Shown here: positions 56,867 through 64,000 of the stretch, piece after piece
How positions within the stretch are numbered: the stretch's first letter is position 1
Layout: each line of letters begins with the position of its first letter
NCBI GenBank assembly: GCA_963797765.1
Contig: CAWCQU010000003.1
Location: forward strand, 62,001 to 126,000
Length of the DNA stretch: 64,000 bases
Reading direction: 5' to 3'
Source: JBGPTK01 sp963797765
GTDB lineage: Bacteria > Acidobacteriota > Terriglobia > Acidiferrales > UBA7541
The notes under the pieces: model-generated
What the model was told of the DNA's origin: nothing
The model's input: only the letters and a program-made list of their open reading frames with translations
Database searches by the model: none
Program-made: the position numbers and the translations under genes

Positions 56867-56953
56867 TCACGACAATTGGCAGGCAGCCCCGGCTTTTTTT
56901 GATTCGATTAGCCGGGCAATGAAACAGGCTTTCGGCCGGAGTCCCCTTCAACA

Positions 56954-58999
56954 ATGCAGCAGCGCAGCGCTCGCACTCGCTGGTTGGTGGTTTTTGGTCT
57001 CGCCATTCTTTGGATGGCCGCAATTGTTTTCCGCCTCAGTTACCTGCAGCTTTACCGCTATAGCGATTATCTTGCGCGGGCCCAACGGCAGCAGCAACGC
57101 ATCGTGGAGATCAGCCCGAAGCGCGGGGTGATCTACGACCGGAACGGCCGCGAATTGGCGATGAGCGTTTCGGTGGATTCCTGTTTTGCCGATCCCGAGG
57201 AAATATCCGATCCGGAGATGGTGGCGAGCTTGCTTTCGCGCGTGCTGGGAACGCCGGCGGAGGAGCTACAGGAAAAACTCGCGGAGTCGAAAACGTTTGT
57301 GTGGATTGCGCGAAAGCTGCCTCCGGAAACCGTTTCGCGGATTCAGGAACTCAATCTAAAAGGGGTTTATTTCCAGAAGGAAAATCAGCGTTTTTATCCC
57401 GAGAAAGAATTAGCGGCGCACGTGCTGGGCTATGTGGACGTGGATGAACACGGACTGGGGGGAATTGAATACGCGCTGGACAAGGAAATCCGCGGCCGGC
57501 CGGGGCGCGTGCTGGCTTATGCGGATGCGCGGAAGCGCTGGTTTGACCGCACGCAATCGCCGGCCGACGCGGGAGTGAGCGTCGCGCTGACACTGGACGA
57601 AAATATTCAGTACATCGCGGAGAAGGAATTGGCGGCGGCAATTGCGCAGACGCACGCGAAGGCGGGCGTGATTGTGGTGCAGGATACCAACACGGGCGAA
57701 CCTCTGGCGATTGCGAACTGGCCGACGTTCGATGCGAACAAGCCGGCCGGGTCGAGTGACGATTCGCACATGGATCGCGCGGTGACGGCGGCATATGAAC
57801 CTGGCTCGACTTTCAAACTGATCACCTTGACGGGTGCAATTGCCGAGGGAATCACCAATCCGGCGGAGATCATCGATTGTCAATTGGGCTCGATTACGGT
57901 GGCGGGGCGGCTGATCCACGATTGGCATCCGTTCGGGATGCTATCCGTGAAACAGATTCTGGAACATTCGAGCGATGTAGGCGCGATCAAGGTGGCGCTG
58001 CGGCTGGGCGCGCCAAAATTTTATCACTACATACGCGCCTTCGGATTCGGGCAGCTTACGGGAATCGAACTGCCCGGCGAAAATCACGGATTGCTGCGCC
58101 AACTGGATCATTGGACGCCGAGTTCGATCGGGTCGCTGGCGATGGGGCAGGAAATAAGCGTGACGCCGATTCAAATGGTTTCGGCGGTCTCGGCGATTGC
58201 GAATGGCGGAATGCTGTACAAGCCGCGTGTGGTTCGTGAAATTCGACGGGGCGATGCGGTGCAAATGATGCCGGCTCCCGATCCGCAGCGGGCGCTCGAT
58301 CCGGTGACGGCGGCAACGCTGCGGGAAATGATGGAAGGAGTGGTGATCGAAGGCACGGGAAAGAGCGCGGCCTTGAATGGCTACAGCGTGGCGGGCAAAA
58401 CGGGGACGGCGCAGAAAATCGACCCGAGCACGGGGCGGTATTCCAAGACGCAATATGTTGCGTCGTTTATTGGGTTCACTCCGGTAAATACGCCGGCTGT
58501 GACAATCCTGGTGGCCATTGATTCTCCGGTGGGAGCGCATCACGGCGGCGAGGTTGGCGGACCGATTTTTCACCGCGTTGCGGAACAAGTGCTTGCGTAT
58601 TTAGGCGTGCCTCACGACCTGCCGATCGTTCCCGAGGTGCAATGGGCCGCGCATCATCGCGCCGAAACGGAAACCAGCGAAGGAGACAGCGACTTCATTC
58701 CCGTACAGACGGCAGAGCGGTTTCCGAGGAGCCGGCGCCCACTGTTCCTTCCGAGGTCTCCACAAACAATTACCTTCGCCGAGGGTGAAGGATTGGCGGT
58801 TCCTGATCTAGCCGGACAAACAGTTCGCGGCGTTACCCAGGCGTGCTCGAAGCTGGGGCTGACGCCGGTGCTTGTTGGCAGCGGGATTGCAGTGGATCAA
58901 TCTCCGGCAGCTGGAACACGGCTTTCGCGAGGCAGCCGGGTGACCGTGCGTTTTGGCCGTTCGCCAGGACTGGTCCCAGCCCTGGCGCGGGAGAACTGA
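56954..58999 (+). CDS. ftsI: Septal transpeptidase FtsI (PBP3) with C-terminal PASTA domain
   Basis: A 681-residue class B penicillin-binding protein with one N-terminal membrane helix (about 9-28). The dimerisation domain contains SPKRGVIYDRNGRELAMS. The transpeptidase has YEPGSTFKLIT (active-site Ser in SxxK), EHSSDVG (SxN, read as SSD), and VAGKTGTAQK (KTG). The C-terminal about 65 residues form a PASTA domain, absent in E. coli FtsI but common in other phyla. It crosslinks septal peptidoglycan. Confidence 0.94.
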   Translation: MQQRSARTRWLVVFGLAILWMAAIVFRLSYLQLYRYSDYLARAQRQQQRIVEISPKRGVIYDRNGRELAMSVSVDSCFADPEEISDPEMVASLLSRVLGTPAEELQEKLAESKTFVWIARKLPPETVSRIQELNLKGVYFQKENQRFYPEKELAAHVLGYVDVDEHGLGGIEYALDKEIRGRPGRVLAYADARKRWFDRTQSPADAGVSVALTLDENIQYIAEKELAAAIAQTHAKAGVIVVQDTNTGEPLAIANWPTFDANKPAGSSDDSHMDRAVTAAYEPGSTFKLITLTGAIAEGITNPAEIIDCQLGSITVAGRLIHDWHPFGMLSVKQILEHSSDVGAIKVALRLGAPKFYHYIRAFGFGQLTGIELPGENHGLLRQLDHWTPSSIGSLAMGQEISVTPIQMVSAVSAIANGGMLYKPRVVREIRRGDAVQMMPAPDPQRALDPVTAATLREMMEGVVIEGTGKSAALNGYSVAGKTGTAQKIDPSTGRYSKTQYVASFIGFTPVNTPAVTILVAIDSPVGAHHGGEVGGPIFHRVAEQVLAYLGVPHDLPIVPEVQWAAHHRAETETSEGDSDFIPVQTAERFPRSRRPLFLPRSPQTITFAEGEGLAVPDLAGQTVRGVTQACSKLGLTPVLVGSGIAVDQSPAAGTRLSRGSRVTVRFGRSPGLVPALAREN

Positions 59000-59000
59000 T

Positions 59001-60560
59001 GTGAAATCAGCAACAATAAATAAGACTGTAACAAGGGGCGAGCCGCAGCAGCCTATACTCATCTCGTCGAGAATGAAGCTCGAAGAACTACTCTCCGGGA
59101 TCGAACTTCTGCACCTCAGCGGCCCCTCTGACACAAAAATCACGTCGCTTGCCTATAGCAGCTCACAGGTGCGTCCGGGAGCGCTTTTCTTTGCGTTGCG
59201 CGGAGAGAAAACGGATGGCAATCGATTTGTCGCGGATGCGATCGAGCGCGGGGCTATAGCGATTGCAAGCGAACAGCCGGCGCCGGCTGCCCTGCCTCCC
59301 GGAGTTGCGTGGGCACAGGCGCCGCATCCGCGCCGGGTACTCGCCAGCGCGTCCGCCAATTTCTTCGGACGTCCCGCCGATTCCTTACAACTGGTGGGCG
59401 TGACGGGAACCAATGGCAAAACAACCACCACGTATTTGGTTGAATCGATTTTGCGCGCTGCCGGATTGGTAAGCGGGCTGGTGGGAACGATTGCTTATCG
59501 CACGCCGAAAGGGACGCGCGAGGCGCCCCACACTACTCCCGAGTCTTTCGATTTTCAGCAACTCTTGGCGGAGGTGCGGGACGGCGGCGGCACGCATGCC
59601 GTGCTGGAAGCCAGTTCACACGCTCTGGCGATGGACCGGCTGTGGGATTGCAGGTTCTCCGTCGCAGTGTTCACAAACCTGACGCGCGACCACTTGGATT
59701 ATCACAAGACCTTTGAGGAATATTTCGCGGCCAAGCGGAGATTGTTTGAAGGTACGGGGAAGGGCGCGGCTTCAACGGGCGTGGTGAATACTGATGATCC
59801 GTATGGCGGGCAACTGGTGGGGCTGGCATCGCGCACGCTGACTTACGGCTTGAAAAACGCTGCGCAATTAACCACCAAGAAATTTGATTTGTCGTTTTCC
59901 GGGCTGGAATTCACGGCGCAAACACCCTCGGGAAAAATTGAAGTGCATTCGCCGCTGGTAGGCCGAATCAATGTCTACAACATTCTGGCGGCAATCGGAG
60001 CCGGAATCGGCTTGGGAATTCCTCGCGAGGCGATTGAAGCGGGCATCCGGCAGCTGGACAGTGTTCCTGGACGGTTTCAACGGATCGATGAAGGACAGCC
60101 ATTTCTGGTGGTGGTGGATTACGCGCATACCGACGATGCGTTGCGGAACCTGATTACCACGGCGCGGGAACTGGTGGAGAAGGGGAAGGTCATTACGCTC
60201 TTTGGAGCGGGCGGTGACCGCGACCGTACGAAGCGGCCGCTGATGGGCGAAGCGGCCGGAAGCCTGAGCGATCTGGTTCTGCTGACGAGCGATAACCCGC
60301 GCAGCGAAGACCCGTTGCGGATCATCAACGATGTGGCTGTAGGTTTGCAGAAAGTGAATGCAAAGTACCGGGTGGAACCGGACAGGACCCGGGCGATCGA
60401 AATAGCGATTGATGAGGCGGCGCCGGGAGACATTGTGCTGCTCGCCGGTAAAGGCCATGAAAACTATCAAGTTCTGAAGGACCGCACGATTGAATTTGAC
60501 GAACTGGAAATCGCTCGAAGGGCATTGCAGCGTCGCGGTTATAGCAAATCGGCCGCATAG
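59001..60560 (+). CDS. murE: MurE: UDP-MurNAc-dipeptide ligase (meso-DAP type)
   Basis: This ligase adds the third residue of the peptidoglycan stem. The ATP site is VGVTGTNGKTTTTYLVE. FTNLTRDHLDYHKTFEEY and the late LTSDNPRSEDPLRIINDV follow. DNPR is the motif that selects meso-diaminopimelate. Two starts are possible: GTG at 59001, with GGGAG upstream and one base after the ftsI stop, or ATG at 59073, where family similarity begins (MKLEELLSGI). The GTG start would add 24 residues. Confidence 0.93.
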   Translation: MKSATINKTVTRGEPQQPILISSRMKLEELLSGIELLHLSGPSDTKITSLAYSSSQVRPGALFFALRGEKTDGNRFVADAIERGAIAIASEQPAPAALPPGVAWAQAPHPRRVLASASANFFGRPADSLQLVGVTGTNGKTTTTYLVESILRAAGLVSGLVGTIAYRTPKGTREAPHTTPESFDFQQLLAEVRDGGGTHAVLEASSHALAMDRLWDCRFSVAVFTNLTRDHLDYHKTFEEYFAAKRRLFEGTGKGAASTGVVNTDDPYGGQLVGLASRTLTYGLKNAAQLTTKKFDLSFSGLEFTAQTPSGKIEVHSPLVGRINVYNILAAIGAGIGLGIPREAIEAGIRQLDSVPGRFQRIDEGQPFLVVVDYAHTDDALRNLITTARELVEKGKVITLFGAGGDRDRTKRPLMGEAAGSLSDLVLLTSDNPRSEDPLRIINDVAVGLQKVNAKYRVEPDRTRAIEIAIDEAAPGDIVLLAGKGHENYQVLKDRTIEFDELEIARRALQRRGYSKSAA

Positions 60561-60670
60561 CGCGAGGTTCGTTTTGGTACGCTGCTTGCTACTTTACACA
60601 AATGGCCTTTTAGTCGTGAGTCAAATGGAGTTTGGCGCCCAGGCGTGACGACCAAACACTTGGAGACACG

Positions 60671-62131
60671 ATGCGGTGGACCCTGGAACAAGTGGCTAGC
60701 GCTCTTGGTGTCGAGACTCCCAAAGGCCTCAACCCCCTGGCCCGGATGGCCGGTGTCTCGATTGATTCGCGTACTCTCCGGGCTGGAGAGCTGTTCTTCG
60801 CCATACGCGGACCGAGTCACGATGGACACGCTTTTGTGGCTCAAGCTTTGGCCTCGGGGGCTGTGGCCGGGGTGGTGGAACAAGCACGCTGGGAGGAGTA
60901 TCCAGAATCGGTTCGCGATCAGATCCTGCCGGTACCGAGTACGTTCACTGCATTGCAAGATTTGGCCCGAAACGTCTGCCGCGCATGGCGCGCCGGCGGG
61001 AAGGGAAGGCGGCTGGCGGCGATCACCGGTTCAGCCGGGAAAACCACAACCAAGGAAATCCTGGCGGCGCTTCTGGCCGCGCGGTTCCGCGTACTGAAGT
61101 CGGAAGGAAACCTGAACAACGATTACGGATTGCCGCTGACGCTGCTGCGTCTGGACGAAGAGGATGTGGCGGTGGTGGAGCTGGGCATGTCGGCGCGCGG
61201 TGAATTGACGCGGCTGGCGCAAATTGCCGAACCGGATTTGGGAGTGGTGACGAACGTCGCGCCGGTCCATTTGGAATTTTTCTCCTCGGTGGACGAAATT
61301 GCGCTGGCCAAGCGGGAATTGATTCAGGGCCTGGCGGGAACTCAGCCGGTGGCGGTGCTGAACGCGGATGATTCGCGCGTGGCGCGTTTTGCGGAAGGGT
61401 TCCGCGGGCGCGTTCTGACTTACGGCACGGCGGCTTCGGCAGCGTTTCGCGCGGAAGAGATCGAAGATCGCGGCGCGGAAGGAACCTCGTTTGATTTTGC
61501 CGGACCGGCAGGCAAAGCGCGCATGGAACTGCCGCTGCTGGGCCGCCACAACATCTACAACGCACTGGCAGCGCTGGCAGCGGCGAGCGAATGGGGCATT
61601 GACGCCGAGATCGGGCGGGGAGTTCTGGCCGCGCTGAAGCCAACCAACATGCGCGGGGAAATTCTGCGATTCGAGAAGAAATTCACGGTGATCAACGATA
61701 GCTACAATTCAAATCCGCTGGCGCTGGCCAGTATGGTCGATCTGCTCGCTGCGACTCCGGGATACCGGCGGAGAATTCTGGCTGCCGGAGAAATGCGCGA
61801 ATTGGGATCGACCGCGGCGGAACTGCACCGCGAAGCGGGCCGCCACGCAGCGGCTAAGAAAATCGATTGGGTGATTGGGGTGGGTGGTCACGCGCGGGAA
61901 CTCGCCAACGGGGCAATGATGGAAGAGCACCCGAGCGAACAAGCTCTATTTTTTGCGACGCCGGAAGAAGCAAGCACTTTCTTGACGGGAATTCTGACGC
62001 GCGGAGATTTGCTGCTGGTGAAAGGCTCGCGCGGCGTACACATGGAAAAAATTATCGAGGCGCTCAAGTCCCGCTTTGCGCTGGTGGGCGGAAGACCTAC
62101 GGTGGAAGCCGGGGGGCCAAAGCGGAACTGA
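60671..62131 (+). CDS. murF: MurF: D-Ala-D-Ala adding ligase
   Basis: A 486-residue ligase that adds D-Ala-D-Ala to complete the UDP-MurNAc-pentapeptide. The P-loop is AITGSAGKTTTKEILAALL. Family blocks SEGNLNNDYGLPLTLL, ELGMSARGELTRLA, NVAPVHLEFF, NAADDSR (read as NADDSRVARF) and INDSYNSNPLALASM follow. The ATG at 60671 has GGAG five bases upstream; an earlier in-frame ATG at 60632 lacks one. Confidence 0.95.
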   Translation: MRWTLEQVASALGVETPKGLNPLARMAGVSIDSRTLRAGELFFAIRGPSHDGHAFVAQALASGAVAGVVEQARWEEYPESVRDQILPVPSTFTALQDLARNVCRAWRAGGKGRRLAAITGSAGKTTTKEILAALLAARFRVLKSEGNLNNDYGLPLTLLRLDEEDVAVVELGMSARGELTRLAQIAEPDLGVVTNVAPVHLEFFSSVDEIALAKRELIQGLAGTQPVAVLNADDSRVARFAEGFRGRVLTYGTAASAAFRAEEIEDRGAEGTSFDFAGPAGKARMELPLLGRHNIYNALAALAAASEWGIDAEIGRGVLAALKPTNMRGEILRFEKKFTVINDSYNSNPLALASMVDLLAATPGYRRRILAAGEMRELGSTAAELHREAGRHAAAKKIDWVIGVGGHARELANGAMMEEHPSEQALFFATPEEASTFLTGILTRGDLLLVKGSRGVHMEKIIEALKSRFALVGGRPTVEAGGPKRN

Positions 62132-62132
62132 G

Positions 62133-63266
62133 ATGCTTTACTATTTATTTGTATTCGTGCTTCGCCCCCATTTCAGCGCGCTGAATGTATTCCGCTACAT
62201 CACTGTGCGCACGGCGCTGGCCAGCCTGTCGGCATTGTTCCTTTCCCTGGTGTTTGGGCCGTGGATGACGCGGCGTCTGCGCGAATTGCAGATCGGCCAA
62301 TACATTCGTGAGGAAGGTCCGGAACGGCATCACGCGAAGGCCGGAACGCCGACGATGGGAGGAGTGCTGATCGTGGGCTCGCTGGCCATCCCTACGTTGT
62401 TGTGGGCCGATTTGCGGAATCCCTACGTGCTGCTGGCGCTGTGCTCGACGCTGGCATTCGCGGCGATAGGATTTGTGGATGATTACACCAAAGTAGTGTT
62501 GAAACGGAATTTGGGACTATCGGCGAGAAGAAAATTTATGTGGCAGGTGCTCACCTGCGCGGCGGTCGCTTCGGTGCTGCTGGAATTGAAAAATCGCGGC
62601 GTTTATACGACCGCGCTCAGCGTTCCCTTTTTCAAGAATCTGCATCCTGACCTGGTGATCCGGCCGTTATGGGAAAGCCGGTATTGGTGGCCGCTGGGAG
62701 TCCTGCCGTTTCTGGTGTTTCTGATTCTGGTGATCGTCGGAGCTTCCAATGGAGTGAATCTGACGGATGGTCTGGACGGCCTGGCGATCGGCTGCGTCCT
62801 GGTGGCTGCGGGCGCGTTGACGGTGCTCACCTACGTTGCCAGCAACGCGCGGCTGGCGGACTACCTGGACCTGCAAAGGATTCCCGCGGCGGGCGAACTG
62901 ACGATCTTTTGCGGATCGCTGGCCGGTGCGTCGATGGGATTTCTTTGGTACAACGCGCACCCGGCGGAGCTTTTCATGGGGGACGTGGGTTCGCTGGCAC
63001 TGGGAGGCGCAATCGGAGTGATCGCGGTGATCATCAAGCAGGAGATTTTGCTGCTTTCGATCGGCGGCGTGTTTGTGATTGAAGGGCTTTCGGTGATTCT
63101 GCAAGTGGTGTCGTTCAAACTGACCGGCAAACGAATCTTTCGCATGGCGCCGCTGCACCATCATTTCGAGATGATGGGCTGGAGCGAATCGAAAATTATC
63201 GTGCGCTTCTGGGTGGCATCGCTTTTTTTCGCGCTGTTTTCCCTGACCACATTGAAGTTGAGGTGA
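62133..63266 (+). CDS. mraY: MraY: phospho-MurNAc-pentapeptide translocase
   Basis: A 377-residue ten-helix membrane enzyme that loads the precursor onto undecaprenyl phosphate (lipid I). KAGTPTMGG is near the N-terminus, and FVDDYTKVVLKRNLGLSARRK carries the Asp-Asp catalytic and metal site. NLTDGLDGLAIG and the C-terminal MAPLHHHFEMMGWSESKIIVRFW are diagnostic. It starts one base after the murF stop. Confidence 0.96.
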   Translation: MLYYLFVFVLRPHFSALNVFRYITVRTALASLSALFLSLVFGPWMTRRLRELQIGQYIREEGPERHHAKAGTPTMGGVLIVGSLAIPTLLWADLRNPYVLLALCSTLAFAAIGFVDDYTKVVLKRNLGLSARRKFMWQVLTCAAVASVLLELKNRGVYTTALSVPFFKNLHPDLVIRPLWESRYWWPLGVLPFLVFLILVIVGASNGVNLTDGLDGLAIGCVLVAAGALTVLTYVASNARLADYLDLQRIPAAGELTIFCGSLAGASMGFLWYNAHPAELFMGDVGSLALGGAIGVIAVIIKQEILLLSIGGVFVIEGLSVILQVVSFKLTGKRIFRMAPLHHHFEMMGWSESKIIVRFWVASLFFALFSLTTLKLR

Positions 63267-63273
63267 ACGAGTT

Positions 63274-64000
63274 GTGAAAGCGGGGATTGAACTGGCGGGC
63301 AAGCGGGTTCTGGTGGTGGGACTGGCGAGAACGGGAATCGCTGTATCGCTGTTCTGCGCCCGGGCCGGCGCAAGAGTGACGGCGACGGACGAACGGCAGG
63401 AAGCTGAAATCGGCGAAGCCGCGCGCAATCTTTCGAGCGCCGGTGTGAAGATCGCGGCGGGCGGGCACCCTTCGGGCCTATTCGTGGAACAGGATCTGAT
63501 CGTGGTGAGTCCCGGCGTGCCGGCAAATCTTCCGGCGCTCGAACAGGCGCGCGCCCGCGGAATTTCGGTGTGGAGCGAAATCGAACTGGCTTCGCGATTT
63601 CTGGCTGGCCGAATGGTGGCGATCACAGGTTCGAACGGCAAGACGACCACGACCGCTCTACTCGATCACATTCTGAAACGCGCGGGTATTCTCACGCTGC
63701 TGGGAGGCAACATCGGCACGCCGCTGATTTCGCATGTGGAGGCTTCGACGTCTTCCAGCGTTGCCGTGGTGGAAGTGAGCAGTTTTCAACTCGAGACGAT
63801 TGAAAACTTCCGGCCGGACGTGGGAGTTCTGCTCAACCTTACGCCGGACCATCTGGATCGGCACCATTCGTTCGAGGAATACGCGCGTGCGAAAGGAAGA
63901 ATGTTCGAAAACCAGACGGAACGCGATTCGGCGGTACTGAATGCGGACGATCCGCAGGTGGCGCAACTGGCTCCCTCGCGGCCGCAAATATTCTGGTTCA
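63274..64000 (+). CDS. murD: MurD: D-glutamate ligase, cut by the window edge
   Basis: The frame begins with GTG at 63274, seven bases after the mraY stop, and is open to the window end (242 codons). The N-terminal Rossmann-like domain has VLVVGLARTGIAVSLFCARAG. The ATP site is VAITGSNGKTTTTALLDHIL. LGGNIGTPL, EVSSFQLETIENFRPDVGVLLNLTPDHLDRH and LNADDPQV are MurD signatures. It adds D-Glu to UDP-MurNAc-L-Ala. The C-terminal domain lies beyond the window. Confidence 0.94.
   Translation, partial: MKAGIELAGKRVLVVGLARTGIAVSLFCARAGARVTATDERQEAEIGEAARNLSSAGVKIAAGGHPSGLFVEQDLIVVSPGVPANLPALEQARARGISVWSEIELASRFLAGRMVAITGSNGKTTTTALLDHILKRAGILTLLGGNIGTPLISHVEASTSSSVAVVEVSSFQLETIENFRPDVGVLLNLTPDHLDRHHSFEEYARAKGRMFENQTERDSAVLNADDPQVAQLAPSRPQIFWF

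Noticed and set aside
56880..56925. Terminator between ftsL and ftsI
   Set aside because: The CCCGGCT/AGCCGGG arms enclose the T run instead of preceding it, and the cluster appears to be co-transcribed.

Overview
The window looks like a chromosomal segment of an acidobacterium (Acidobacteriota, probably Terriglobia-like). The case is the combination of a GC-rich genome, a RibBA with a non-canonical cyclohydrolase half, tandem M16 peptidases, a PASTA-tailed FtsI, a MoxR/DUF58/TgpA cluster and many short GC-rich palindromes between genes. This is inference from gene content; there is no rRNA here. Nearly everything is core chromosome, and the only mobile element recognised is a decayed IS110-type transposase near 28 kb.

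Layout. 0-3.4 kb: small secreted or membrane proteins of unknown role and a HigBA-type toxin-antitoxin pair. 3.9-11.2 kb: uvrB, a GT2 glycosyltransferase, then an overlapping rightward series of a DUF2520 protein, an active-type and an inactive-type M16 peptidase, and a ComEA-like protein. 11.2-14.1 kb (minus strand): DUF47/PhoU-like, PiT phosphate permease, ribBA. 14.4-16.6 kb (minus strand): groES-groEL with a textbook CIRCE operator. 16.8-23.1 kb: two-component system, mobA, an MlaF-like ATPase and an amino-acid permease. 23.3-27.6 kb (minus strand): flavin oxidase, ribE, ribD, ftsY. 28.7-39.4 kb (minus strand): HD-GYP protein, gpsA, plsY, thpR, cinA, amidohydrolase, NHL protein, pgpA, yacG, rimO. 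39.6-50.8 kb: a small secreted protein, tryptophanase, a ceramidase-like protein, tgpA, mutY, DUF58, moxR, tRNA-Val, a DNA glycosylase and ychF. 50.9-54.8 kb: ZIP transporter, AraC regulator, and an ECF sigma/anti-sigma/DUF3106 module. 55.1-64 kb: the division and cell-wall (dcw) cluster mraZ-rsmH-ftsL-ftsI-murE-murF-mraY-murD, running off the right edge behind a promoter and a six-unit MraZ-type operator.

Functional links. GpsA, PlsY and PgpA all serve glycerophospholipid synthesis. RibBA, RibD and RibE cover most of riboflavin synthesis from two loci. UvrB, MutY and the AlkA-like glycosylase are DNA repair. The dcw genes make and polymerise peptidoglycan precursor, and MurE carries the meso-diaminopimelate-type motif.

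A striking property is a high density of single-base indels. Nine conserved genes (uvrB, the histidine kinase, ribD, ftsY, gpsA, rimO, the ceramidase-like gene, tgpA, ychF) are each broken by one to three small frame changes although the protein family is legible across every break. About 18 breaks are inferred in all, in patches, while other stretches (for example 51-64 kb) are clean. Uncorrected sequencing or assembly error is the simplest explanation, so these genes are annotated at full span.

I did not find a convincing undescribed multi-gene system. The best leads are the six-repeat MraZ operator, the divergent cyclohydrolase half of RibBA, the palindrome families and the array at 35.8-36.06 kb, and an orphan POTRA protein.
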